DNA from: Terfezia claveryi
Taxonomy: Eukaryota > Ascomycota > Pezizomycetes > Pezizales > Pezizaceae
Direction of reading: 5' to 3'
Assembly: GCA_015179025.1 (NCBI GenBank)
Contig: WHUX01000115.1
Coordinates: 62,001 to 126,000 of the forward strand
DNA length: 64,000 nucleotides
Shown in pieces: positions 43,465-54,051 of this stretch (position 1 is its first letter; every line of letters begins with the position of its first letter). A program made the position numbers and the translations under genes. The notes under the pieces are model-generated. The model did not search any database. It saw only the letters and a program-made list of their open reading frames with translations, and was not told the origin of the DNA.

Positions 43465-43756
43465 GGGGGTCCTTACTTGCCTGGATATCCGGGTCCATGT
43501 GAGCCTGCAAACCTCTGTAGTGTAGAGAAGCATAGAAATCACTTCGCATCTTGGGCGCACTGAACAGGAGAAGATCTCTAAGTCCCAGCCGGCCACACCC
43601 TGGAAATAGGGACTCTCCGTGCTGTCCCCCCCTGATGTCGGATCCAGCTGCCCAACCGACTGGCGCTGTCTTAGAACTTGTCTTACCTCCAACCACTCCG
43701 CTTTGTTGAATAGCATCGGTTAGAGCTCCTGCTGCTCTTGGCAAAATCTAGTACCT
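43465..43756. other. Minisatellite remnant and spacer
   Basis: The first 45 bases continue the 48-bp satellite cut by the LINE. The rest has a minus-strand frame (43408-43716) without recognisable motif. Confidence 0.5.
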
Positions 43757-44301
43757 GTTGGAACGCACATCCGGCACACCCGCTATCCAGCAAAAGGACC
43801 GCCGCCGCCGGCAACCGCCAACACCGCCAACCACCAAAACACCGATATCGCCGAAGCCACCATTTTTCAGCTGAACATAAGAGTCATACGATCGCATACG
43901 CAATCGTCTTACGTTCTTACATACGCAATCATTATTATTAATTATTTGCGTATGTTGGGTTGACTCAACTCTGGTTGCCACCCGGTTGTCGCTGTCGCAG
44001 GACCGCTACCCGCGATCCTTGCATTTCCTTGATTTTCATTGGCCGATTAACACATCCCTGCGCTTGTCTTTTACCCTGAGTTTCCATGTATATAGACACC
44101 GCTCCGGACCTGTATTTTTCGGAGAATTAAGCAAGTCTTCAATTCGCCTCGTTCTCACTCGCATCGTTCTTCTCCTAGTTCTATTATCCACTCGGCGTAT
44201 TACCATCCGCTCCAGTAGGTTTATTACTAGAGATCTGCTGTGCACCCGTGCTCGCTGCCGTTGCCGCCGCCGCCTCGCTAGAACCACTTCCGCTGCCTAA
44301 C
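43757..44301 (+). repeat. Possible solo LTR
   Basis: Starts TGTTGGAACG, ends CTAACA, and has a promoter-to-leader look in its second half. A CATACGCAA...TTTGCGTATG hairpin lies at 43918-43954. TAGTACC occurs just before the start and again at about 44325, but the spacing does not fit a clean target duplication, so the call is weak. Confidence 0.3.
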
Positions 44302-44392
44302 AAGATATCTCCACATATCTTTTGTTAGTACCGAGAGGAAATAGCCATGTATGGGAAACAAACGAGAAGGTAAAGGCGGACTCTGTATGTGT

Positions 44393-44516
44393 ATGAAAAC
44401 CATGCTTTCGCGGGCTCTCTATATGTATGAAAACCATGCTTTCGCGAGCTCTGTATATTGCTGATATTGATGCTTTCGCGAGCTCTCTATCTTGCTGATA
44501 TTGATGCTTTCGTGAG
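44393..44516 (+). repeat. Minisatellite with the core CCATGCTTTCGCGAGCTCT
   Basis: Four copies at about 30-34 bases; the later two swap AAAACC for TGATATTG. Two more copies (AAAACCATGCTTTCGCAGCC) lie at 57185-57243. Confidence 0.85.
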
Positions 44517-44728
44517 AATGATACGAGACTTATTCGGACGCTCATATGGAAGTGAATATCCAGGCTGTTTTGCTTGCGACGTCGTAACGTGGACCGGTTT
44601 TAGGGAAGCAGCGCAAAGAGGGACATGTCCAGGATGCATCTGCGGCACCGACAGGTTCAGGACGCACCCTGACGCACCGACTGGGTCGGGCCCACAGGCT
44701 CATGTTAATATCATGGTCAACATGGACT

Positions 44729-47240
44729 CGGACAGTGAGGAAGATTCTAGGAAGATTACTCTCTTCGCAGCAAAGATCCTCAGCCACTCTCAGCCACAAA
44801 ATACTTAGTGACACAGAACCCCACCTGCGACTCGCCAGACTCACCAACTCCTACTGCCGACTGTCTCACCCCAGAAACCCCAAGACCTCAAATTCACTAC
44901 TGGAGTATCTTGATAGTCACCGACATGCTCTTTTCCAGTACATGTCCTCAGCGTTGAGGCACTACTCAACAAATGCATTACTAACTCAAGAGCCGGCATT
45001 GCCTTATTAAAGCTTTACATCACCTTCCGAGCTGCACCAAAGATGAATTGGCGGTTCAATTCACTCACACTCACATCCTTCTCACGGACACTCCAGTCCT
45101 TGACTCTAGAAGAGGTCTCTGGGATTATTCATCAAAACAACCTCACCATCAGCATAGGAGGCGAGGGCGAACAAAATCTTATTACAGACATTCTCCACTC
45201 TATCGATGTAGACTTAGTTAAGGCCTGAATATCCATATCTCTACAAACAATGGCAAAGCGATAGTCAAGCAATCTATGATGATGGAAGTGTTCTCCTTAT
45301 GTACACCCTCACCTTGGCTAAAAAATATGTTGCTTCCCTCATATCCACACTGAAACTGCTTTCCTCAGTCCCTAAAGCCTTGTTATACATCGCAAGCAAG
45401 TGGATGATCTGTCTCCACAAACTTATTCACCACTCACCTATTTTTCAAGCCACATCGGCGCTCTCGAATCCCTGGTTGTAGAGAAATGAAGGTGGCCATG
45501 AAAAAAGTTGTCAGTGACCCACCAGTGCCAAATGAGGATTTTAATGATGACCAGAACGATATAGATTTAGAGATGAACCTTGAGCAGGCGACTTCTCCTA
45601 GCTGCATGGTGCAACAAGCATTGTGGCTTTTAGTCTCTCATCAATAAGCAATGGAAGTTGTCACCAATCGCTGGGCACTCCGAAAATTCCCACCCTCGTG
45701 ACATTCCTGGAACCTCCTACTAAGCGTAGCATGAGAGAAATGGAATCGTGGACAGATGTGATTCATAGCATGTATCCCTCCACTACCACTCCTCTACGCA
45801 ACCATCTTTGTTAGAATGAATGCCCAGTCTCCTACTGTATCTCCGTTAAGCTGTTAGTATATGTTTAACCTTTCGCTTGGTTGTTGGAGAGTGTAACTGC
45901 TAGGACAAAACGTGATCACTGGGTATAGTATATTGTACGCTCACAGGTTTAGTTTGCCGTATTATTCGCAATTCTCTGCTCATGGCTTAGACCATTTACT
46001 GCTTGCGGTTTTTCATGTTCTTTTTCATCTCCGCTAATATCTACATACTAGCTTGGACTCATGTGATAAGCTCGGTCTTTACCTACAACTCATGTATTTA
46101 AAGCCCTCGTTCTCCCGGTATTTAGCAAGACAGATCAATCAATGATTCACTTCGAATATACTCGTTCTACTGAACTAGGATAATCTCGCCGCCTGCCTGA
46201 GGGATCCGACGGAACGCCGGATGCGGAGAAGGAAGGGATACAAGGCCTAGGAGGGACGGATGCGGAGGTGAGAATAGTTGAAGAAGATGTTTTGGGATAA
46301 GGATGTTGGGAAGGAAGGAATTTTTATTGATGTCGCCATGGGCTATAGCATTTGTCGTGATTGATGTTGTTTGGTCTACTTTGTCTATTTAAGGAGGATA
46401 TCTCTGCTCTTGTTCTTGTGATATCGGTCATACAATAGATTCTTCTTGTTCTTCTTCTTCATATTACCACAGTGCGACAGCTGTGAGATTCTTACACGTT
46501 CAACTGCTCATTGCCACGATAAAGTCTCTGCCTCACACACAGTTCAGCTCACTTCTTCCACCTTGTTCTATCTCACCTGGCAAAAACAAAGGAAAATCAA
46601 CCCTCTTTGCTGGCCACCGGCATCTTCTGCAGAGCTTATCACGCCGAGTGCATGCTTGGCACACTTTCCTATCTCTCCTACCACCCCCACTGTGTAAAGA
46701 TCAAGATACCTGCTTATGCGACGAATGGAAGAGGAGCTCTTGTTGTTCAAAAACACATATGGGACAATTGGGGTCTCGAAGAGATGTTGTCCAGTGTGTA
46801 CAAAGCTGCTTTCTCTTCTGTCTAAGCACAGCCAGGGGCAGATTCAGGCGATGATGGGTGGTCTGGTAATCAGGGCATGCCAGTTTTACACCAGCCAGAG
46901 CTAAAAAGTCTTGAATTCTCATGGGAATATATACCCCATTGCCCTTCCGCCGTTTTTGCCCAAGGAGGTAGCTGAGGAATTAGTTAAGTGGTTGGAAGGC
47001 TTGTTGAAGCGCGCAGTGGAGAAGGTTGTCAAGAGGGAGAGGAAGGAGAGTAGTGGGAGTGCGGATTCGAAGGGGCAGAGCCCGGAGCCTGAGGGGTCAG
47101 GACGTGAGGAGTTGCCAGATATAAGAGTTGCGCCGAAGGGTAATACAGCTGCTGGAGGGCGTCCATGGTGGCATTGGACGGCTCAGGAGGTGGCAGAGGC
47201 AGCGGCTGCGGAGGAGGCCGAGTGGGCGGCAGAGAAGTAG
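44729..47240 (+). pseudogene. OTT_1508-like deaminase pseudogene, split by an insertion
   Basis: The N-terminal part (MDSDSEEDSRKITLFAAKIL at 44729, then LRLARLTNSYCRLS and SLLEYLDSHRHALFQYMSSA at about 44825-44960, DDGSVLLMYTLTLAKKYVAS at 45280) runs in several phases with stops. After an insertion (about 45883-46474) come the deaminase motifs: YHAECMLGTLSYLS at about 46637 (the zinc-ligand HAE) and GTIGVSKRCCPVCTKLL at 46767 (the two zinc-ligand Cys). Then HGNIYPIALPPFLP at 46920 and a charged tail to 47240. Order and motifs fit the fungal OTT_1508-like branch of the nucleic-acid deaminase superfamily. Many frame changes make it inactive. Recognition is from family memory. Confidence 0.6.
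45883..46474 (+). mobile_element. LTR-like insertion inside the deaminase
   Basis: Begins TGTTGGAGAGTGTAAC and ends TTACCACA; no coding capacity. Its first 65 bases match 33690-33770 in reverse, so it is a dispersed repeat. I find no matching target duplication, and the exact right boundary is a guess. Confidence 0.4.
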
Positions 47241-47991
47241 CAAAACCGGTGACGGGATGGATACGGGGGCGGTGTTTTGTTTGTAAGATTACGAGGTTAT
47301 ACGAGCGAGGAATTGTGAAGAGAATAGGTTGAATGTATTCAAAGTACTGATAACGGAGCTATCTTAGGTATCGCTATAGTCTTAATGCTACGGTCCTAGT
47401 GCTCTTATCGAAAAGAGATGTTTCCTGCGTACTTTCCGACTCTTTTATCCTTCGCGGTCTTTTCCCAATTGCCAAAAAACGGAACCCCGGTTTTTCTTCT
47501 TGCATTCCCAATTGCCTTCTTTTGGTCGCTTACTCCCGTGACCCTTCATAGGTACAAGCGAGAGTTATTCACAACATTGTTGTGTGCTTGCCCCTTTTTA
47601 CACCATTTTCTTTTTACCCCTCAGGGGGTAGAGAACTTCGAAGGACCTGATTTTAAATTGCTCTCGGAGCTGGGATGCTTACTAAATTCTAATTGGGACG
47701 TAACCTACAAGAGAAGGGTCGGTGGAGATGATATGGGTCAGGCCGTTGCTTCTTCCATTGGCTTTAGTTTTTTTTATTTTTATGTGTAGTACCTACACGT
47801 ATATATGTATCTCGTCTCGGCATAGCGGGTCTCGAGCACCAAAAAAGGCAATTATGGACAAACTACCTACTTGGAAGTGGAGCATCAATTGAGGGTGTCC
47901 CTTTTGTACTGTGTACGTAGGGAGATAGACTCTATGGTCTTGTTTTGTTAACCCAGAACCCGCACGGGCTAGAGACCCGCCCACAAGGCCG
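47241..47991. other. Intergenic; repeat-like
   Basis: CGGTCCTAGTGCTCT at 47391 recurs at 53634, each time followed by loosely similar sequence with repeated CCCAATTG(G)CC phrases. Probably a decayed dispersed repeat. A 123-codon frame at 47418-47789 has no motif. Confidence 0.4.
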
Positions 47992-48177
47992 GTGCCCTGC
48001 CCCTCGGGAGGGCATCTCAACATGTGTGGGTTACCCTATGGAGAGAAGCTATATCCACACGGGCTGAGATGCCCTTACGGGGAGGAATTATGTCCACACG
48101 GGATGCGATGCCCCTACGGAGACAAATCATGCCCAAGAGGACTTTGCGTCCATATTAGTCTCATGCCAAGACCCTGA
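47992..48177 (+). other. 42-bp tandem repeat encoding CPYGEELCPHG units
   Basis: Three units (GLPYGEKLYPHGLR, CPYGEELCPHGMR, CPYGDKSCPRGLC) follow each other in one open frame; the start is a GTG, so a real ATG start is lacking. The Cys/Gly/Pro pattern is retained while third positions vary (for example CCCTTACGG versus CCCCTACGG), which hints at past coding. It could be an exon of a Cys-rich repeat protein or simply a GC-rich satellite. The end overlaps the TAGTCTCATGCCAAGACCC motif. Confidence 0.35.
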
Positions 48178-48912
48178 GCATACGAGCGTACGTCCATATA
48201 CCCAAAATCCACTATTGGAATGGATTCCAAGATTTGTCACCCAGTTCCATACGGCACCCAAGGGGCTTCGCGACCACAGATAATTGCAACATGCTAGGCC
48301 TAAGAAAGCAGTGACTACGCTAGTAGGTTTAGTGCCAATTTACTGCGGTGGGAGACCCCGCGATAAAGTCTCCCATCGCAGCACTAAACAGGCAATCTGC
48401 AATTATTTTCCCTGGCATTGCTTGGTTACCTTTTTGGGAAGTCACACTAGTGAGTCCCGATTTGGCCCCTACCATTTCTGGTCTGGCAGACTACCATTTA
48501 GGAATCGTGCTACTCCTCCTCTTTTGGCACACCACGCCAGATTCTACACCACCACACTAGTACTCTGTACACCACACCAGGACCTTTTGTTTTTTTATAT
48601 ACTCAGTACAGAGATGCGGTCCCGAGGTAGTGCCATATTCTCGGCTATACCAGCTTTGAACGGCTTGGTTTATCTCGACATGTCCTAGGATATGAGACAT
48701 GATTTGTTTTTCCAGGCCCTCAGGATCAAAAACTAGTCTATATATTGTACGGTATTCCCCTCGTCAGAAAAATTTTAGATTGCATTGTGTGCACACAACT
48801 CTATAGACGCTGTCATTCTATGATAGAGAAGTACATAGTGCTCTAAAGAATTCGTTGCTAGCGTGCATTACCACATACGCGAGAGCTTTACGCAGTTAGG
48901 TAAAGTAGCAGC
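48178..48912. other. Intergenic upstream of the MITE
   Basis: A 134-codon frame (48284-48688) lacks motifs. No other structure noticed. Confidence 0.35.
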
Positions 48913-49045
48913 TACGCTCGGAGTAGGGCCGGGTCTTGGCATGAGACTAGTAGCAGCTTGGCTTGTTTGCTTAGGACGAAGAGAGCTTACCTAAGTAAGT
49001 CATCACAGTAGTCTCATACCAAGACCCGGCCCTCCTCCGAGCGTA
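48913..49045. mobile_element. MITE with 37-bp inverted repeats
   Basis: Arms 48913-48949 and 49009-49045 (TACGCTCGGAGTAGGGCCGG onward) are inverted copies with two mismatches, bounded by TA and enclosing 59 bases. The inner motif TAGTCTCATGCCAAGACCC also occurs at 48156 and 51739. The element ends 118 bases before the ATG of the Crinkler-like gene, so it lies in that gene's promoter. Confidence 0.85.
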
Positions 49046-49163
49046 TCATCACAGCTTGGTTAAGTACAACCGAAAGCTATCTTCTACTTACTGTCACTCC
49101 CATCTCCCCACTCCACATTCTTCTTTCCCCGCCAAACGCAAAAGCCATAGAAAATTGCCCAGA

Positions 49164-51600
49164 ATGTCCTCCAGCAGCAAGCGCAAAGCAGGGGAACCCC
49201 CTGGGGACCCCTCCGCGGCGAACCCCAGGACGTTCCTCCCGGTGAATTGCATTCCAGCAGATTCAACCCCAGTAAACCTCACCACCAGCGCCTCTCACAC
49301 TCTTGACGTGCCCACTGCCACCATCCCACCCGAGCTTAATCAACTCAATCCCTGGAAGTGGAAACGGGGGGATGTAAAAAAATATCTCGAAGCAAACAAG
49401 GAAGAATATGACCTTGAGGATGAAGATATCACTCGGCTCTACGAAGAAAGGGTCTCTGGTCTTGTACTCCTGCTACTGACTAAGAACGAGCTTACAACAA
49501 CTTATGGGTTGCATCGGGGTGCAGCAGGCACTATCGAGCTTCTCAGCAACGCGTTAACACAACCACAAGGTATGTCAACTCCAACTACCTTTGCATATCT
49601 ACAGATTACTGACATTCACTTCATAGCATCTCTCCTTGTTAGTAAGCGAACTGCATTTAATGCCTTTCCCGAAGGATTCGAACCACAAGGTACACCTGCC
49701 ACCGGTAAGCAACACTTACTTTGTTTCTAACTACAATACTTGAGGATTTCATGCTATAATATCAATATCACCAGCTCGCCTTTTTTTCTTTTTTATTTGC
49801 CATTATCTAGGATCTCTTCATACTGACGTCAGAATGTTTATGCTAATCTCTTCCTTCAATTATTTCATTAGAAAACCAGGATAAAGTGCCATATACGCCA
49901 AGACATGGTATGATTATTTCAACATCTATTTAAACTCTCATTTACCATACAATCAATTTCTTATGCTAATAATTTTTTTTTTTTTCAAGGCGCGGAGGGT
50001 GGAAATCAACGTCCATGCAAAATTCCACACCTAAACAAGGATAATAGAGCTTACCTTTGCTGGAGGTGGTGGCAATCTGTGCGCGACCTTAGGTTTGGAG
50101 ATACTAGTATAATCACATTCCCTGTGAACATACTGGGTTGTGATGATTTTGGGTCGGTGATATTGGTGAGGGATTCTTACAAGTACCTCTATAATAAGAT
50201 TATCTGGAACCAGTTTTGCAATACTGGATATTTCGGTCATGCTGACTCCAATACCACTGACTCCAATACCGCTGACTCCAATATCGCTGACTCTGTACCC
50301 GTACGCACTGCAATCACGGGCTCACATATCATAAACGGTACACCGGGCATTGGAAAATCGTTCTTTGGAATTTATCTCATATGTCGTTACGCACACGAAT
50401 TTCCACATAGTAACATCGAGTGGGAAAACGACTCTCTACGAGTAATTTTCCTTGCAGATGGTGGCATCCAATATCGGCTATCTGGCTACAGCATCATTTC
50501 CATAGAACAGCATGGCGAGGGGGATTATATAAACTACTTCATGGATGGAGCGTTTTACATTGCAGATGCCATACAGCCCACAGCGGGTCAGTTCAGGCCC
50601 TTTGTGCTAGTGACCTCTCCACAAGCGGCACGCTACAAGGAGTTGGCAAAGAAACCTAGTGTCAAGATGTTGGGTATGCCCACTTGGGATCATGTGGAGT
50701 TGGAAGAGTTACGGAAGTTGCGATTTTCTTCAGTCACTCAAGCAGACCTTCAGAAATATTTTGACAAATGGGGCGGAGTCCCACGATCAGTCTTGGAGAG
50801 AACAGACAGCATATATCAGCAAGACTTGGAAGATATCTGCTCGACCGTGGATATTGATATGTGCATGAGGTTCATTGGGACATTGCGCTATAATTCTACA
50901 GCTGTCAGCGGGACTGTGTTACATATGAGTGTAACGTGCGAGGGACTTTATGCGGACCGCCGAGTCAGATTCGCTTCTCTTTATATCGAAAACATGGTCA
51001 TCTCAACCTATGAAAAGGGTAAGAAAGAAGATATCATTAAGTATATCAGGGAGACCGAACAGAATAACGAACTTTCGTCAATGAGGGGATTTATCTTCGA
51101 GGCTGTGGCACATCGTATACTTAGGGGGGGGGGGTGTTTGAGGTTTGTATTACCGGGTTCATAGTATTACGGATTTCATATTGATGTGCTGTTAGATTCG
51201 ACGCCTGGGGCATCCGATCAAGGAGAAATTGCCGCTTCCTGCGACTACACTGCAGATCTTCCGCACGATTGGCGAGATTAAGCCTGCCTTTTATTGCAGA
51301 CCACACAGCAAAACATTTGAGTCTATTGATGCACTTCACATTGGCCACGGAGATTACGATGAGTTATTTCAAATGACGGTTGGAAAACAGCATGGTATAA
51401 AGGTGAATGGTTTAGAGAATATCAAAGCCAAGTTGACAAAGAAAGTTCGTTTATACTTTGTTATTCCCAACGATGCATATCCTAATTTTATCAACCCACA
51501 AAATTACCTCAATTTGCAAGGACAAAAGCATCAAAAAATCCCCAAATGGATAAATGATGTGGAACAGTGGGCGTTGAGATTGGATTATACGACTTTTTGA
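49164..51600 (+). CDS. Crinkler-like protein: SAM-like domain, P-loop NTPase, nuclease-like tail (one frame break)
   Basis: Exons: 49164-49569, 49627-49704, 49872-49907, 49990 onward; introns of 57, 167 and 82 bases (GTATGT/TAG, GTAAGC/TTAG, GTATGA/CAAG) keep phase throughout. Residues about 63-130 form a SAM-like domain (WKWKRGDVKKYLEANKEEY). Then comes the P-loop NTPase: Walker A GTPGIGKS at 50337-50360, a strand RVIFLADGG, SPQAARYKELAKKP and WDHVELEEL...WGGVPRSVL. After an 11-G run (51124-51134) the frame shifts by one, a stop follows, and the tail at 51229-51600 carries SKTFESIDAL, ELFQMTVGKQHGIKV and LYFVIPND, the nuclease-like end known in CRN proteins. Such proteins are suspected nuclear effectors. 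The break may be real decay or a base-call error. Confidence 0.75.
50241..50293 (+). repeat. 15-bp tandem repeat inside the NTPase exon
   Basis: GCTGACTCCAATACC is repeated about 3.5 times and inserts an (A/T)DSNT-type repeat between the first strand region and Walker A. It keeps the frame. Confidence 0.9.
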
Positions 51601-51941
51601 TAATTCTTTTTTTTTTTTTTTTTTTTTATTACGAGAGCATTATGGGGGGTTATATTTTTCAAATGGTTAGGGTATAGTCTGGTTGGCACAACCCCCCGGA
51701 ACGGGGGTTAGGGTACTGTACTTTAGTGAAGTCAAGCAGGTTAGTCTCATGCCAAGACCCCTACTGCTAAGATGTTCTAACGAACGCAGTGAGAGTCTTG
51801 GTTCTTAACTAGCAAATTCGCCCTAAGTGCAGCTATGCCATATACTTAGCTGTATTTCTCGCCCAGTTGGCTCGGCAAGGCAACGCTTGGATCCACGGTA
51901 GTCTGGTTGGCACAACACCCTCCACAGGAGGGTCTGGAGAA
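51601..51941. other. Downstream region with repeat motifs
   Basis: A run of about 21 T at 51608, then TAGTCTGGTTGGCACAAC at 51675 with a CCCCCGGAACGGGGG hairpin, TCTCATGCCAAGACCC at 51745, and TAGTCTGGTTGGCACAAC at 51899 with CCCTCCACAGGAGGG. These are pieces of MITE families. Confidence 0.5.
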
Positions 51942-52642
51942 ATACAGGCAAACCTGGCTATAACGAATGCCAAGATTCTGACCACTTTCCTTCCTTATAG
52001 CCAGGTTTCGCAATAACAAGATGTCACGTGCCCGCCGGGTAAAGGAGAAGTGCGGAGTAAAAAGATAGGACGTAGTCAATTTGTGTCCTCTCTACTTCAG
52101 CTCGATCAATTTGTGCTTTCTCTACTTCAGCTCGATCAATTTGTGTTCTTCCTGCTTCCGCTTGTGTAACATGCCTCCGCTCCGAAGATATGGCCTTGGA
52201 GAAACGGCAGATATGTCAAGCAAGACAGGTGCAAGGACAGCGGCCTCGAGAGATGACATTAGAGGAATTCTGCAAGCTCTTTCCAATTGCAAGGGAAATG
52301 CAATGCCTTTTTTTTCTTGGCATTTTGTATTATATCAAGTCGTGTTTTCCCTTATTCCTCTCTATGCAGTCCTCTGCCCTTTCTGGTTTCTAGTGTAGCG
52401 ATGTCAAGTAGGTAAGCCCCTTAGCTTTCATTATTATGTAGTTAGAATTACTGTAGAGCGCACTACTAGTTTCACTATAGCCAATATAGTTTTGCTATGA
52501 TTGAATTTATTAGGCGCAGAATTCTCTTCACTATCGTTATACCGATTAGGTTCACTATAGCCAGGGTACTTTAGGTGTGTGCAGGAATGGTCTGACAAAT
52601 CTCTTTCAGTACGTCGAGGTTCACTATAGCCAGGTTTGCCTG
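51942..52642 (+). mobile_element. TIR element of about 700 bp (Tc1/mariner-like ends)
   Basis: TACAGGCAAACCTGGCTATA at the left end is matched by its complement at the right end (52619-52641), extending to 25 bases with two mismatches and bounded by TA. A GGTTCACTATAGCCAGGGTAC half-copy of the terminus lies at 52550. The interior has short frames, one encoding EMTLEEFCKLFP (52265-52300), related to 53854-54051. No transposase. Likely a non-autonomous element carrying a scrap of another gene. Confidence 0.65.
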
Positions 52643-53189
52643 TAGTTTAGTTTTTAGTATGGGAGCGCTTGGCAAGACGGTGGCTTGGCTGACGGCACCA
52701 AGCTGCATAGCCAATTACGTAGAATTTACGTATGGAATCAGTAACAAACACAACTCATATAAGCAACCACACTCAAATATATGCTAACGCTCAAGCTTAT
52801 GCAGTAGACGTAGTTAAAGTAGTCTCGATCAGACCCTCGTAGTTATCGTAGAGGGTCTGTCCCATTATTAGCGTTTTCTTAGCCCACTTTTTGTTAAAAA
52901 TCGTACTCTGTTCAATAGCTCTACAGCTATACAGCTCTCAAACACTCATTTTCATACCACAAATCACTTGCTCATGTATAATTCATTCTCAATTACATTC
53001 TACTACATATCTAATTTATGTTACATATACTTACATAGATTAAGTATTTTCACATGGTTTGCACATGCTTTATACTGTTGTTGTCACGCTCTAAATACCC
53101 TATTTAAGCTCTATTACACATGTCATAATATCTGTTCAACTGTAATTTGAGTTATACTTTTTGTCCAAACTTTATTGTTATAAAAGTTA
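52643..53189. other. AT-rich spacer
   Basis: AT-rich sequence with no gene. It may include internal or flanking parts of the LTR element that follows. Confidence 0.4.
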
Positions 53190-53512
53190 TGTTGAGGACA
53201 GATTAGTATACTCTACAGTATGTGCTAGAACGCTGGAATCGTTGTATATATAGGAGGGGAATTCCCCTACTTCAGACAATCATCAGCTCACACTACAATC
53301 ATCTTCATATAAACAAGATTCCATCTTACATATAAAGATTCTTCTCTCCATTTCTCAACTTGCACAGCACCTCAGCAGTGCTACAACGTCTCCTGTACGT
53401 GCGTTCGAGTCTCCATAAGACTCCGTATTCTCCACACTTCCTTCATTGGATATTCGGTAGAACCCCGCTGCCTGTTGTATAAAGTGTATTGTATTTTACC
53501 TGTATTTCAACA
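53190..53512 (+). repeat. Solo LTR-like sequence
   Basis: Starts TGTTGAGGAC and ends TTTCAACA, so the termini TGTTGA/TCAACA are perfect inverted repeats. A TATATATAGGAGGGG promoter-like site lies at about 53246, followed by a C/A-rich leader. No target duplication found, so it may be half of a decayed element. Confidence 0.55.
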
Positions 53513-53853
53513 CTTTTTAGTCGCTGTTGAAAGTGGCAACGGCTTAGCCACCCGTGGAAACTTGCCAACTTTCAGCGGCACTTAGATTTAAAAAATCAGT
53601 ACTGCATGTGAACAGTACCTGCTTACGGTCCTAGTGCTCTAAAGAAAAATCCCCTATTCTGTCGGCCATTTCACGCCCTTTTATCTTTCTCGAGATATCC
53701 CAATTGGCCACATTGGGACGACTGGTTTCATACCATGAACGTCCCAATTAGCCATTTCCGTATGCCTGTATTTCCCGTGATATCGGCTTATGCCACGTGA
53801 GAGTATTTCCCACAGTAGCGACTGGTAGTGAGTGACATGCCCCCAAATTGCAG

Positions 53854-54051
53854 TTAGTGTCTGGAGGGTGGTGATAGAACCCTATTCAAGGTATCGTTGT
53901 TTAAACCAGCGACAGAAGTACTGTAAGCCCGGCACTCCATACATTCCTTCACAGGAGTAACCGATCGGACTGCTTTAGAATTGTGGACATGGTAGAGCAT
54001 TGCATTTCCCTCGCGATTCGGAAAAAGTTTGCAGAATTCCTCCAATGCCAT
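53854..54051 (-). pseudogene. Fragment of an unrecognised family sharing EEFCKLFP with 52.2 kb
   Basis: On the minus strand MALEEFCKLFPNREGNAML begins a 65-codon frame with a CMEC motif. In the TIR element at 52190-52310 the plus strand encodes a similar EEFCKLFP peptide in a similar upstream context. DNA identity across about 45 bases is high (GGAATTCTGCAA, AGGGAAATGCAATGC). Both are fragments; family unknown. Confidence 0.35.

Noticed and set aside
43757..44330. Element with TAGTACC target duplication
   Set aside because: The second TAGTACC lies about 25 bases beyond the LTR-like end, and the end before it is not a canonical LTR or TIR terminus; kept only as a weak solo-LTR call.
44458..44728. 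CFAC...CPGC open frame as another zinc-ribbon micro-gene
   Set aside because: Spacing and context do not match the family at 15.2 kb, and the stretch runs straight into the deaminase pseudogene.
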